DNA of 64,000 bases from Deltaproteobacteria bacterium IMCC39146 (GTDB taxonomy: Bacteria > Desulfobacterota > Desulfuromonadia > Desulfuromonadales > BM103). Below are positions 36,229 through 45,364 of this stretch, piece by piece. The notes under the pieces were generated by a model, which searched no databases, had not been told where the DNA came from, and worked only from the letters and a program-made list of their open reading frames with translations. How positions within the stretch are numbered: the stretch's first letter is position 1; every line of letters begins with the position of its first letter. The position numbers were made by a program, and so were the translations under genes. Location of the stretch: contig JARUHP010000003.1 in the NCBI GenBank assembly GCA_030005635.1, forward strand, positions 62,001 to 126,000, written 5' to 3'.

Positions 36229-38067
36229 ATGCCGAAACATCAGGAAATACGCCTCCACGGACACCTTGACGATACCATCGAGTACTTTGCCATGGCGGCT
36301 TCACGCGATGCCTACAGTCGATATTTCTTCGAGACAGACAGTGATAACCTGCGTTTTTTCTCGCCGGGGAATGAATTTATTCTCGGCACCGAACAGATCA
36401 GCCACCGCGGCAATGGGGGCTCTTTCTGTGAATATATGTTCGGTGTCGACCAGCCGCTCTCCGACCTGGCGAAGACCGATGTGCGTAATCGGCTGATCCT
36501 CTACGGAACCTTTTACAAGAGCAGTGATGGCAGCACCCTTGATTTTACGCCGAAGACTGATGGTCTAAGCAGTTTTGAGCAGGTTTTCTTTGAAGGCAAC
36601 GCCACTGTCAATTATTTCTTCTTTATGACCGGTTCAGTTTCTGGGAAGTTGCAGGAGCAGCAGGAGAATATCGCCCGTTTGCTTGGTAAAACCCTCAAGC
36701 GTTCCGCCCATGTTGGCCTCGGCGACGATACCGAGTTAATCGATGAAATCTACTCCATGCTTGGTCATCGCAGCTCCCTTTACCTGATCAAGCTGATCAA
36801 TAAAAAACACAAGCAGTATCATGATGTTTTCAAGGATCTTTACGACGAATACAAGACGATTCCGGATTACGAATATGAGAAGTTGCAGGAGCTTGCCAAC
36901 GAGCTCGAGATCGACCGCTATCAGCAGGAGCGGATCCGTATCGATGTCATGTACAAGCATCCGGATAACCAGAGAATTGTCGACGAGTACAAAAACATCC
37001 TGATTGAGTGCAACCTGAAAGGGAGCATCAACCAGATGGAGAACGCACGCCTGACTCGATTGAAGACACTTTCGGTGCGTAACAAGATTCCGGCGGCGCT
37101 CTTTTATACCCTCGATAAAATGCTCAAGCATGACAAGCTGGTTGATCTTGATGAGCAGGATTACCTCGCTGAAACCCGGCAGGTTCTGGAAGGCATTTTC
37201 TTTACCGAAGCCCAGATCGACGCCAGCATCAACTCCGAGGATATGTCGCTACTGCTGCACGCCAAGCGTCAAGCCAGTGAAAACCGCGATCATACCTTTG
37301 AGCATATCCTGCTGGAAACCGGCAAGGCGTGTGACGAAAAGATCCATGAAGGGGCCGACCTGAGCCTGCTTGAGCATTTCTCCTACATCATCACCTACTT
37401 CGATCGTTACGATAATACCTCCTCGGTAATCAATCAGCTCGCCTTTATGGAGAACGTCCATTTCGGCGAAGAGCAAATCCGCAGTCTGCTCGGCAACAAG
37501 AAGGCGTTTGACGAGCTCAACGGCAAGCTCTGGAAGAGCCTCTTTTTCAAGCAGGTTCTTGAGAACAAGTACCTGGGACAATTTGGTCGGAAGAAGATCG
37601 TTTGCCTGCAAAAAGGGCTGGCGCTGATTGAAGACGGCCGCTTGACGATTACCGCCCTGGTTGATCAGCTGCTTGTGCTGGAGAAGCAGGAGCGGCTTTA
37701 CGCGATCCTGCTCGGTCACGTTAAAGAGCGTATTCGTAACTTCTATTCAAAGTACAATACCCGCGTGGAGCAGGAGGCCTTGTTGGTCGAAGTGGCCGAC
37801 GAGCTTTATAATAAGGGGCTCTATACCGGTGACATCCCGCTTGCCCAGTTCTACAACGTGGTGGTTAACATCAAGAAGGAAGCGATATACCTGCATAACC
37901 TTCTGCCCAAGATTGTCGCCGAGCGTGACGCCAGCCTGCGTGAAGACTTCCTCGACAACAGCGGTCTTGACCGTTTTTACGTGGAAGAGCTTGAGCGGGA
38001 ATATTTTGAACTGAATGATCTCGACATGGAGAACCTCTACCTGATCCGCAAAGGCTACGCGGACTAA
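36229..38067 (+). CDS. Large conserved protein of unknown function (TIGR04442-like)
   Basis: 612 residues, soluble, with no signal peptide or membrane helix. The first 150 residues look globular (FFSPGNEFILGTEQISHRGN), the rest is helical with many charged residues (for example KLQELANELEIDRYQQERIRI). From memory the pattern matches a family seen in Geobacter and relatives and named TIGR04442, but I could not check this. It follows the metallo-hydrolase and precedes an elongation factor G gene by 27 bases, so it may be part of a four- or five-gene operon. Confidence 0.6.
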   Translation: MPKHQEIRLHGHLDDTIEYFAMAASRDAYSRYFFETDSDNLRFFSPGNEFILGTEQISHRGNGGSFCEYMFGVDQPLSDLAKTDVRNRLILYGTFYKSSDGSTLDFTPKTDGLSSFEQVFFEGNATVNYFFFMTGSVSGKLQEQQENIARLLGKTLKRSAHVGLGDDTELIDEIYSMLGHRSSLYLIKLINKKHKQYHDVFKDLYDEYKTIPDYEYEKLQELANELEIDRYQQERIRIDVMYKHPDNQRIVDEYKNILIECNLKGSINQMENARLTRLKTLSVRNKIPAALFYTLDKMLKHDKLVDLDEQDYLAETRQVLEGIFFTEAQIDASINSEDMSLLLHAKRQASENRDHTFEHILLETGKACDEKIHEGADLSLLEHFSYIITYFDRYDNTSSVINQLAFMENVHFGEEQIRSLLGNKKAFDELNGKLWKSLFFKQVLENKYLGQFGRKKIVCLQKGLALIEDGRLTITALVDQLLVLEKQERLYAILLGHVKERIRNFYSKYNTRVEQEALLVEVADELYNKGLYTGDIPLAQFYNVVVNIKKEAIYLHNLLPKIVAERDASLREDFLDNSGLDRFYVEELEREYFELNDLDMENLYLIRKGYAD

Positions 38068-38094
38068 CCTCTCTTTTCGATTGCGAACTCCACC

Positions 38095-40161
38095 ATGAGT
38101 CAACCAGACCTCAATCAGATCCGCAATATCGGTATTATCTCGCACATCGACGCCGGCAAGACAACTGTCTCCGAGCGCATCCTCTATTATTGCGGAGAAA
38201 TCCATAAGCTGGGTGAGGTTCATGATGGCAAGGCGACCATGGACTGGATGGCTCAGGAGCAGGATCGTGGCATCACGATCACGGCGTCCAGCACCAGCTG
38301 TCGCTGGCGGGATGTCTGGATCAACCTGATTGATACGCCGGGGCATATCGACTTTACGATTGAAGTGGAACGTTCCCTGCGCGTTCTTGACGGTGCGGTC
38401 GCGATTTTCAGCGCGGTTGAAGGGGTTCAGCCGCAAAGCGAATCGGTCTGGCATCAGGCCAACCGCTATGGCGTGCCGCGCATCTGTCTCATCAACAAGA
38501 TGGATCGCATCGGCTCCGATTATCAGGCCGTTCTTGAACAGATCCAGGAACGTCTCGGAGCCCGTCCGGTGCTGATGCAGTTACCTCTTGGTGAAGAGGG
38601 TGAGTTTCACGGTATCGTCGATCTCGTTAATGAGGTGGTCCAGACTTTTGCTGAAGACGATCTGGGTGTGGACATTGGTTGTTCACCTGTTCCTGAGGAG
38701 CTCCGTGAGACGGTTGCAGCGGCCAGAGAAGCAGTGATCGAGGCTGCCGCAGACTGGGATGACGACCTGCTCACAGATTTCCTCGAAGGTCGTGAGGTTG
38801 CGGCCGAGCGCATCGCACCAGCTTTGCGCAAGGGTGTGCTTGCCGGAGAACTTTTCCCCGTTTTTCTCGGTTCCGCTTTGCGCAATAAGGGCATTCAGCC
38901 GGTTCTGGATGCAGTCATCGCTCTTTTACCTTCTCCTCTTGAACTGCCACCGGTTTCAGTCCGCAACCCGAATGATGACGAAAGTCTTCTGCTGCCATGT
39001 GATATCTCCGGGCCACTTTGTGCGCTGGCTTTTAAGGTGCTCTCCGATGAAGGGCGCAAGTTGACCTACCTGCGCATCTATTCCGGTGAACTGAAGGCGG
39101 GGGAGACCTTGTTGAACACGGCCCAAAATGTTCAGGAGCGGGCGGCGCGACTTTTCCGCATGCATGCCCATAAGCGTGAACGCATTGATATTGCTCGTGC
39201 CGGGGATATCGTCGCTGTCGCCGGCCTTAAAGATGCTTTGACCGGTGACACCCTCTGCGGTGCTGAACAACCCCTCTTACTTGCTGGCCTCGCTATCCCT
39301 GAGCCGGTGGTATCTCTGGCAGTGGAGCCGCGCCAAGTTCAGGATCGTGACAAGCTGATGCTCTCCCTTGAGAAATTGCAGTGGGAAGACCCGACTTTCC
39401 GTGTGCGGCAAGAAGAAGACACCGGGCAGACGGTTTTGATCGGAATGGGCGAGTTGCATCTGGAGGTGGTGATTCGACGCTTGCTCGATGATTTTGGCGT
39501 TGAGGTCAATGCCGGTCAACCGCAGGTTGTTTACCGCGAAAGTGTCTCTGCTGAGGCCAGTCACACCGAAACCTTCGAGCGCGAGATCGATGGCAAGCTG
39601 CAAAGGGGTGAAGTCAGTTTACGGGTTGCTTCGCGTGAGCGTGGTTCCGGAAACGAGATCCTGATGCCCTCCCTTGATACGGAAGGTTTAACCGAAGAGA
39701 TTCTGAGTGCGCTGCGAGAAACCTTGACGATGGCCCTCGGCTCCGGGGTGCAGCTCGGCTATCCGATGGTTGATACGTCTGTTGTTGTTGCCCAGGTGCC
39801 GGTGACACCGGGAGTCACTTCCGTGCTTGGCGTGCGTGCCGCGGCTCAACGGGGCCTGATGCTGGCTATCCGGGCCGCAAAACCCGTATTGCTCGAGCCG
39901 GTGATGGCGCTGGAGATTACCTCCCCGGGAGAATTTTCCGGCAAGGTTTATGGCGGTCTGCAGCAGAAGGGTGGGCGTGTCGAGGGGATGGAGTCTCGAG
40001 AGGTTGTCGACCTCATTCGCGCCCACATTCCACTTTCGGAAATGTTCGGCTACATGACCGAACTGCGCAGCGCTACACAGGGCCGTGGTTCCTTTACCAT
40101 GGAATTCAGTCATTACAACAAAGTTCCTGATTCGGTCATGGTGCGCCTTGGTTTGAAATAA
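38095..40161 (+). CDS. fusA: Elongation factor G
   Basis: 688-residue translational GTPase that moves the ribosome along mRNA. G1 is [10 protein letters not shown]3 is DTPGHIDF, G4 is NKMDR, and the effector region reads [10 protein letters not shown]. Domains II-V follow to the standard length. It is not next to rpsL, rpsG or tufA, so it is probably a second EF-G copy rather than the one in the str operon. Some EF-G copies work only in translocation or in ribosome recycling; which applies here cannot be read directly. Confidence 0.9.
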   Translation: MSQPDLNQIRNIGIISHIDAGKTTVSERILYYCGEIHKLGEVHDGKATMDWMAQEQDRGITITASSTSCRWRDVWINLIDTPGHIDFTIEVERSLRVLDGAVAIFSAVEGVQPQSESVWHQANRYGVPRICLINKMDRIGSDYQAVLEQIQERLGARPVLMQLPLGEEGEFHGIVDLVNEVVQTFAEDDLGVDIGCSPVPEELRETVAAAREAVIEAAADWDDDLLTDFLEGREVAAERIAPALRKGVLAGELFPVFLGSALRNKGIQPVLDAVIALLPSPLELPPVSVRNPNDDESLLLPCDISGPLCALAFKVLSDEGRKLTYLRIYSGELKAGETLLNTAQNVQERAARLFRMHAHKRERIDIARAGDIVAVAGLKDALTGDTLCGAEQPLLLAGLAIPEPVVSLAVEPRQVQDRDKLMLSLEKLQWEDPTFRVRQEEDTGQTVLIGMGELHLEVVIRRLLDDFGVEVNAGQPQVVYRESVSAEASHTETFEREIDGKLQRGEVSLRVASRERGSGNEILMPSLDTEGLTEEILSALRETLTMALGSGVQLGYPMVDTSVVVAQVPVTPGVTSVLGVRAAAQRGLMLAIRAAKPVLLEPVMALEITSPGEFSGKVYGGLQQKGGRVEGMESREVVDLIRAHIPLSEMFGYMTELRSATQGRGSFTMEFSHYNKVPDSVMVRLGLK

Positions 40162-40379
40162 CCCCTAGGACTGACAGGAGTGTCGTTTTCTTTCCGGAAG
40201 AGACAGCTCAACGACTTGCCTCTGCTTCTACTTGTCTGGTCTGTTTGTGGCATCTTTTCTAGTAATGCAGAAATCCATATAAGTATCTATTGACATAAAA
40301 TGCCTCATGAGGTGTTTTCCCGCAAAACATACCGTGGTTTGCTTTAAGAGGTTCTGTAGCTTTGGGGAGGTTTAGCGCA

Positions 40380-40496
40380 ATGAAGATGTCAGGACTAAAT
40401 AATTACGTGCTTTCTGTTGCTCGTGCACTTTATGTCTTTGTTACGGTTGCCGCTGTCTGTGGCGCCCTGGCTCTGTTGAATATTAGTGGACACTGA
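40380..40496 (+). CDS. 38-residue single-span membrane peptide
   Basis: Starts MKMSGLNNYVLSVARALYVF and continues as one hydrophobic helix (about 10-33) to the end NISGH. GGGGAGG lies 8-9 bases before the ATG, and a strong terminator follows 28 bases after the stop, so it is a compact single-gene unit. No family recognised. Upstream at 40290 is a TTGACA, followed by the palindrome CCTCATGAGG at 40303-40312 where a -10 or operator could be. Confidence 0.6.
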   Translation: MKMSGLNNYVLSVARALYVFVTVAAVCGALALLNISGH

Positions 40497-40524
40497 CCAA
40501 ATTGACAAGGAAGTCAATTATTGA

Positions 40525-40559
40525 GGGCGGCCTGGTCAGGTCGCCCTTTTTATTTTTTT
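40525..40559 (+). terminator. Intrinsic terminator
   Basis: GGGCGGCCT pairs with AGGTCGCCC (one G-T) around a 4-base loop, followed by a T-rich tract. A small perfect hairpin ATTGAC/GTCAAT lies just before it at 40501-40518. Confidence 0.85.
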
Positions 40560-40690
40560 GTGGAGAAATTATGTCTGTCTTGAGGACCGAAATAATCTTT
40601 GACGTTGCACAGGATGCCTGAATATCTATAATGCTCTTTAATTTTGTAAATCAATCCGGCTGTGGGTTCCGGATATCGAATGGAGCTGTT

Positions 40691-42031
40691 ATGGAAATCG
40701 AACAGGGAGCGGGCAAGATCGCCAAGTGCTTGAAGCTGATGCTCAGTGATAAGCCCGGGCATCTGGCGAGCGTGATGGAGGCCATTGCCTCGAAGAATGC
40801 CAGCGTTGGAGATATCCATCTATTGCGGGTGGGTAGAACTCACAACACGCGTGAGATCGTCGTCTATGTTGATTCTGATCATCAGTTTGATGAGGTGGTT
40901 GAGGCCATCGCCAACCTGGAAGGGATCATCATTGAGGACGAGATCGATCTGGTTCACCAGGTGCATGAAGGCGGAAAAATTGCCACTAAAAGCCAGGTTC
41001 GAATTGAGACGATTACTGATGTCCGCCAGATTTACACGCCAGGTGTTGCGGCCATCTGCAAAGATATCGAGCGTAATCCCGAGCTCGCTCACAAATATAC
41101 GTCGATTCCCAATCAGGTGGCTATCGTCACCAACGGTAGCGCGATTCTTGGCCTTGGTGATATCGGTGCGGTAGCTGGTATGCCGGTCATGGAAGGCAAG
41201 GCTGTGCTCTTTGACCATCTGGTCGGTATCAGTGGCGTGCCGATCCTGATTCAGAAGAGCGATCCCAAAGTGATTATTGACACGGTGCGAAATATTGCCC
41301 CGACCTTCGGTGCCATCAAGCTGGAAGATATTAAAGCCCCGGAGTGCTTCGAGATTGAAGATGTGCTTGATGCCGAACTTGACATCCCGGTTATGCATGA
41401 CGACCAGCACGGTACTGCCGTTGTTGTCCTGGCAGCTTTGCTTAATGCGACCCGGTTCTCCGGCCTGATGCTGAAGAAGTCCGTAGTCGGCGTGGTTGGT
41501 TTGGGGGCTGCGGGCATGGGTATCAGCAAGCTGCTTCTTTCTTATGGTGTAAAGAATGTAATCGGGACCGATCTCGACGATACTGCTTGTGACCGTTTGG
41601 TTGCGGCCGGTGGAGTCGCTGGCTCTCTGGATGAAGTGATGAAGAAAGCTCACATCGTGATAGCTACGACCGGTTGCCCTGGTTTGATTAAGCCGGAAAT
41701 GGTTCGTAAAGGTTCAGTGGTGCTGGCCCTGTCCAATCCGAACCCTGAGATTGTCCCCGATCTTGCCCTGCAGGCGGGTGCTTCTTTTGCTGCAGACGGC
41801 AAGAGCGTCAACAACGCTCTGGCCTTTCCCGGCCTCTTCCGCGGCGCTTTGAACGTGCGAGCCACCCGCATCAACAACAAGATGAAGATCGCTGCCGCGA
41901 AGGCTATCGCCCGCCACGCTGAAGAGAATGAACTGGTTCCGTCACTGCTACACCCCGATGTTCACAAGGCTGTAACCGCCGCGGTCGAACGTGCGGCTCT
42001 TGAATCAGGGGTTATTAAGCCCTGGGATTGA
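40691..42031 (+). CDS. ACT-domain NAD(P)-dependent malic enzyme
   Basis: 446 residues. Residues about 10-85 are an ACT domain (LMLSDKPGHLASVMEAIASKNA), a likely amino-acid or metabolite sensor. The malic enzyme part includes YTPGVAAICKDI, NGSAILGLGDIGA, the metal/substrate region HDDQHGTA, and the nucleotide fold VVGLGAAGMGISK. It oxidatively decarboxylates malate to pyruvate. The ATG at 40691 is preceded by GGAGC; an upstream start at 40631 lacks a site. A terminator follows. Confidence 0.93.
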   Translation: MEIEQGAGKIAKCLKLMLSDKPGHLASVMEAIASKNASVGDIHLLRVGRTHNTREIVVYVDSDHQFDEVVEAIANLEGIIIEDEIDLVHQVHEGGKIATKSQVRIETITDVRQIYTPGVAAICKDIERNPELAHKYTSIPNQVAIVTNGSAILGLGDIGAVAGMPVMEGKAVLFDHLVGISGVPILIQKSDPKVIIDTVRNIAPTFGAIKLEDIKAPECFEIEDVLDAELDIPVMHDDQHGTAVVVLAALLNATRFSGLMLKKSVVGVVGLGAAGMGISKLLLSYGVKNVIGTDLDDTACDRLVAAGGVAGSLDEVMKKAHIVIATTGCPGLIKPEMVRKGSVVLALSNPNPEIVPDLALQAGASFAADGKSVNNALAFPGLFRGALNVRATRINNKMKIAAAKAIARHAEENELVPSLLHPDVHKAVTAAVERAALESGVIKPWD

Positions 42032-42097
42032 TCTAAATTAAATGCACTCTGGATTCTGCTCTTGGCTGGAGAGAAGGAGTCCAAGTAAACTATCGAA

Positions 42098-42144
42098 AGA
42101 CTACGCCGACGAGGATGTTCACCCCGTCGGCGTAGTCTTTTTTT
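42098..42144 (+). terminator. Intrinsic terminator after malic enzyme
   Basis: AGACTACGCCGACG pairs with CGTCGGCGTAGTCT around a 13-base loop, followed by a run of T to 42144. Confidence 0.92.
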
Positions 42145-42329
42145 GCAAGGTGAGCCCTTCATCTGTTGTCATCTTCACTGAACCTCGCCCTGCTTTTGCC
42201 CTTTCCGCTTCAAGTCGCCGCACCGCGATGCTGGCAAGCTATAGACTTTGACCGTCGCTGGCAAACAAGATAAACTCTTCGTGTAGAAAAGCTACTCACA
42301 ATTGCATGATGAAGCCTCCTGGAGTGTGT

Positions 42330-45131
42330 ATGAACAACTCGGCACGTGTCACAGAAATTTTACAGAAGATCAGCAACCACGGCAAAGAAAACCTTGCGGA
42401 TATTCTGCATGAAATTGGTGAAGCGGTCCCTCTGATTACCGGCAAAACTCGTTTTCGGCTCTACCTGGAAGACTTAACCGGAGGTATCCTGAGCTGCGTT
42501 CTGACCAGCGGACGTAGCCGGCAGTCAGTCCGTGAATATGTCTTCTCTCTCACTGATGAGAACTACCTGGTTTCCAGAGTCTACATTGAGCAGCAGGATG
42601 CCGAGTTTGACGATCGGGAACGTCTGCCGCCTCAGGCACGACAGCTCGCTGAAGACTTCGGGCTCATGGCTTCAACCCAGTTGCCGTTGGTGCATAAGGC
42701 GCGCTCTATCGGGGTCGTCTGTGTCGATAGTACCCGAACCGGTCGCACGGTAAATGAGGCCGGTCGCCAGGATTTGCGGGATTTCTTTGCTTCCGTGGTC
42801 CCTGTTCTCGATCAGGCCCGTAAGTATCATCAACAGATCATCGTGGCGCGCCTGATTGACAGTTCAAAAAAGAAAGAAGCCGCCCGAACAATGGTGCGTT
42901 CGGCTGTAAAGCTGATCGATAAACTCTCTCTGGCATCGGTGCTGGTGCCGTCACGTATCGGCGCTGAAGATGACGGTCGCGGTCTTCAGGTACTTGCCTC
43001 TTACGCCCAGGATAAAGAAATCCAGCGCCTCTACGAGGATGAAAAGCTGATTGACTTGAGCTCCGGCAAGTCTCTGCTCTCCCAGTATATCAATGAAGAA
43101 GGTGTGATCACCGATGAGACTTTGTTGCGGCCACTTTATCTGCCCAGCCTCAAAGCCCAGTCGCTGCAAAAACGTTATCTTACCGAGCAAATCGGTCTGA
43201 CTTCGCTGTATGTGGTGCCGCGTTACGATGGTCGCACCAGGCGGATTACCTGCCTGGTCAATTACTATACCCGTGAACCCTATCGCTTCAGTGATTTTGA
43301 GCGCGGGCTGCTGGAAGCGCATGCCGAAATGGCCGAACGTGTCATCCAGGAAATCGGTGATGAACATATGGAGATCCAGGTCCTTTCGGAAATCAATGAT
43401 CTGCTCCAGGAGCATTTCGAGGGAACACAGACTTTTCTGAATCGGGTTCTGGCTAAAGCAACGGAGCTGATCGGTGCTGATACCGGCAGTATTGCGTTGG
43501 TGCAGGAGCGTGACAGCAATGATTGGCTCATTGTTGAAGAAGAAGATGGCACACTGGTGGGGGCCAAAAGTAAGGAATGGTTGAAAAAAAATATCCCCGT
43601 GATGCCGATCGGAGGGCTAGAACTTTCTCGAGCCGAGCGGAGTTTGACGGGCTATGTTGCGTCAACAAGCAAGCCAATGATCGTGGATGACTCTTTCCTG
43701 GAAGTGGTCGGAGATGGTTTCTACCGTCACGTCACCCAGGATATTCGCAGCGAAATTGCCGTACCGGTAACCGTGGAAGAAAAAGTCCTTGCTGTCGTTT
43801 GTTTGAGCAGTTTGACGTCGCACTATTTCACCGATGAGCATCAACGTATCCTGCAGATCATCGTGCAGATGATCGCCCGTCATCTCGCTGGCCTGCTACA
43901 GATTGAACGCTTGACTTCGGAAGTCCATAGACTGCAGTCAGATGTCACCTATCGTGACCCGAAAATTTCCTCGTATCGGCTTGGCAACGTTATTGGCAAT
44001 TCAAGCAAGGCCGGGGAAATTGTTTCGACCATCGAAACCATCACTCCACCGCTCTATCGGCGGATCCTTATGTGGCAGCGTGCAGATTTGCGTGAAGCAG
44101 TACTGGGCCTGCCGACCGTTCTGATTACCGGGGATACCGGAAGTGGCAAGGAGTTTCTTTTCAATAACCTCTACTCTCGTCTTAACGAAATGTATCGCGA
44201 AGGTTCAGCCTCAGCCAAGGAGTTACCGGTAACCAAGACCAATATCGCAGCCTACAGCGGAGAGCTGACCTACTCGGAACTCTTTGGCCACAAACGTGGT
44301 GCCTTCACTGGAGCTCACGCTGATCGTCACGGCATCATTGAAGAGGCCAGCGGGGGTGTGGTGTTTCTTGATGAAATTGGTGATGCTGATCCGAAAACCC
44401 AGGTGCAGTTGTTGCGATTTCTCGATAATGGCGGTTTTGTCCGTCTCGGTGACAACCAGACTCGTTTCGCACGCGTTCTGCTGGTTGCAGCTACCAACCA
44501 GGATCTGCCGCGGCTGATTGCAGAGGGTCGTTTCCGTGCTGACCTCTATCATCGCCTGTCGGAGTTAACCATTGCGGTGCCCTCTTTAAATGAGCGACGT
44601 GAGGACATTCCTGACCTGGCCGTTCACTTCCTTGGCCAACTCTACCGCATCTATCGCCTTGCCGATGAAGCGGTCGACCAGGTGCCAACGATCAGTGCTG
44701 AGGCCCAAGGTCTTCTGACCAGTCATGACTACACGGGTAATATCAGGGAGTTGCGCTCAATTCTCCTGCGCGCCCTGCTCTTTCGGCAGGGGCCAATCAT
44801 CACAGGAGAAGACCTCCAGAGAGCCCTGGCTTCAGGGCATCAGCCTGTTGTCTCAAAAGATACGGAGCAAGATCCTGTTCGCCGTATCCAGAGAGCTCTG
44901 CAGGAGGGAGATGGAGACTTTTGGAGTCTGGTCCACCGACCATTTATTGATAATCAGCTGACCAGGGATACTGTCTGCGCGCTGATTGATGTGACGCGAC
45001 GTGACGGTGCGCGCAATATGCCTGACATCGCTGCTGCGCTCAGGGCGTGTGAACCGCATCCCCAGAATGCAGATGAGCAGCGCAGATTCTACAAGTTTAA
45101 GAATTTCCTCTATAAAACAGTCAAGATTTAA
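42330..45131 (+). CDS. Sigma-54 activator with GAF sensor domains
   Basis: 933 residues. About the first 545 residues contain GAF-type folds (I see two to three: near 10-185, 190-340 and 360-540). The AAA+ domain follows: Walker A GDTGSGKE, the sigma-54 contact loop GAFTGA in HKRGAFTGAH, Walker B VVFLDEIGD and the arginine region RADLYHRL. The C-terminus (NMPDIAAALRACEP and on) is not an obvious Fis-type helix-turn-helix, so DNA binding is uncertain. No receiver domain, so it responds to a ligand or partner, not to phosphorylation. The start at 42330 is supported by GGAG. Confidence 0.88.
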   Translation: MNNSARVTEILQKISNHGKENLADILHEIGEAVPLITGKTRFRLYLEDLTGGILSCVLTSGRSRQSVREYVFSLTDENYLVSRVYIEQQDAEFDDRERLPPQARQLAEDFGLMASTQLPLVHKARSIGVVCVDSTRTGRTVNEAGRQDLRDFFASVVPVLDQARKYHQQIIVARLIDSSKKKEAARTMVRSAVKLIDKLSLASVLVPSRIGAEDDGRGLQVLASYAQDKEIQRLYEDEKLIDLSSGKSLLSQYINEEGVITDETLLRPLYLPSLKAQSLQKRYLTEQIGLTSLYVVPRYDGRTRRITCLVNYYTREPYRFSDFERGLLEAHAEMAERVIQEIGDEHMEIQVLSEINDLLQEHFEGTQTFLNRVLAKATELIGADTGSIALVQERDSNDWLIVEEEDGTLVGAKSKEWLKKNIPVMPIGGLELSRAERSLTGYVASTSKPMIVDDSFLEVVGDGFYRHVTQDIRSEIAVPVTVEEKVLAVVCLSSLTSHYFTDEHQRILQIIVQMIARHLAGLLQIERLTSEVHRLQSDVTYRDPKISSYRLGNVIGNSSKAGEIVSTIETITPPLYRRILMWQRADLREAVLGLPTVLITGDTGSGKEFLFNNLYSRLNEMYREGSASAKELPVTKTNIAAYSGELTYSELFGHKRGAFTGAHADRHGIIEEASGGVVFLDEIGDADPKTQVQLLRFLDNGGFVRLGDNQTRFARVLLVAATNQDLPRLIAEGRFRADLYHRLSELTIAVPSLNERREDIPDLAVHFLGQLYRIYRLADEAVDQVPTISAEAQGLLTSHDYTGNIRELRSILLRALLFRQGPIITGEDLQRALASGHQPVVSKDTEQDPVRRIQRALQEGDGDFWSLVHRPFIDNQLTRDTVCALIDVTRRDGARNMPDIAAALRACEPHPQNADEQRRFYKFKNFLYKTVKI

Positions 45132-45163
45132 GGAATTGTAACCTGCATAGCTAGGCGGAAAGC

Positions 45164-45191
45164 TTGACAGAAGGCATATCTTGTTTATATT
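45164..45191 (+). promoter_or_regulatory. Sigma-70-type promoter of the kinase leader
   Basis: TTGACA at 45164-45169 and TATATT at 45186-45191 with a 16-base spacer. A second -10-like TATAAT at 45196-45201 has no matching -35. Transcription would start near 45198, giving a leader of about 165 bases before the kinase ATG. Confidence 0.65.
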
Positions 45192-45197
45192 GGAGTA

Positions 45198-45349
45198 TAA
45201 TAATTAAGAAAAGCTAAGCATGCGCCGCCGCCGACCCTTTCGCGAGGAAGGCTACGGAAAACCTTGGATCTTGTCTCAAGATAGCCGGGTTCCCAGAAAG
45301 GGTTCGGGTTTGCCGAGCTCATTCTCAGCACCCGGCTTTTTTTGTCAGA
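45198..45349 (+). promoter_or_regulatory. Structured leader RNA ending in a terminator (attenuator or riboswitch candidate)
   Basis: The leader can fold into a closed domain: GACCCTTTC pairs with GAAAGGGTT, inside it GGAA with TTCC, GGCTA with TAGCC, and the hairpin ATCTTG/CAAGAT. A terminator follows: CGGGT...GC.GAG/CTC.GC..ACCCG, then seven T (45337-45343). GCCGGGT at 45284-45290, part of the upstream fold, is also complementary to the terminator's 3' arm ACCCGGC, so the two folds could compete. I do not recognise a known riboswitch class. The kinase gene starts about 20 bases after the T-run. Confidence 0.5.
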
Positions 45350-45364
45350 TAAAAATCGGGTGAG

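Noticed and set aside
40820-41653. A 277-codon open frame antisense to the malic enzyme gene
   Set aside because: The sense frame carries complete malic enzyme motifs; no start signals for the antisense frame.
45205-45345. Known riboswitch class for the kinase leader
   Set aside because: I looked for the GEMM (GCAAAGCC), cobalamin, TPP and SAM conserved cores and did not find them, so the class is left open.
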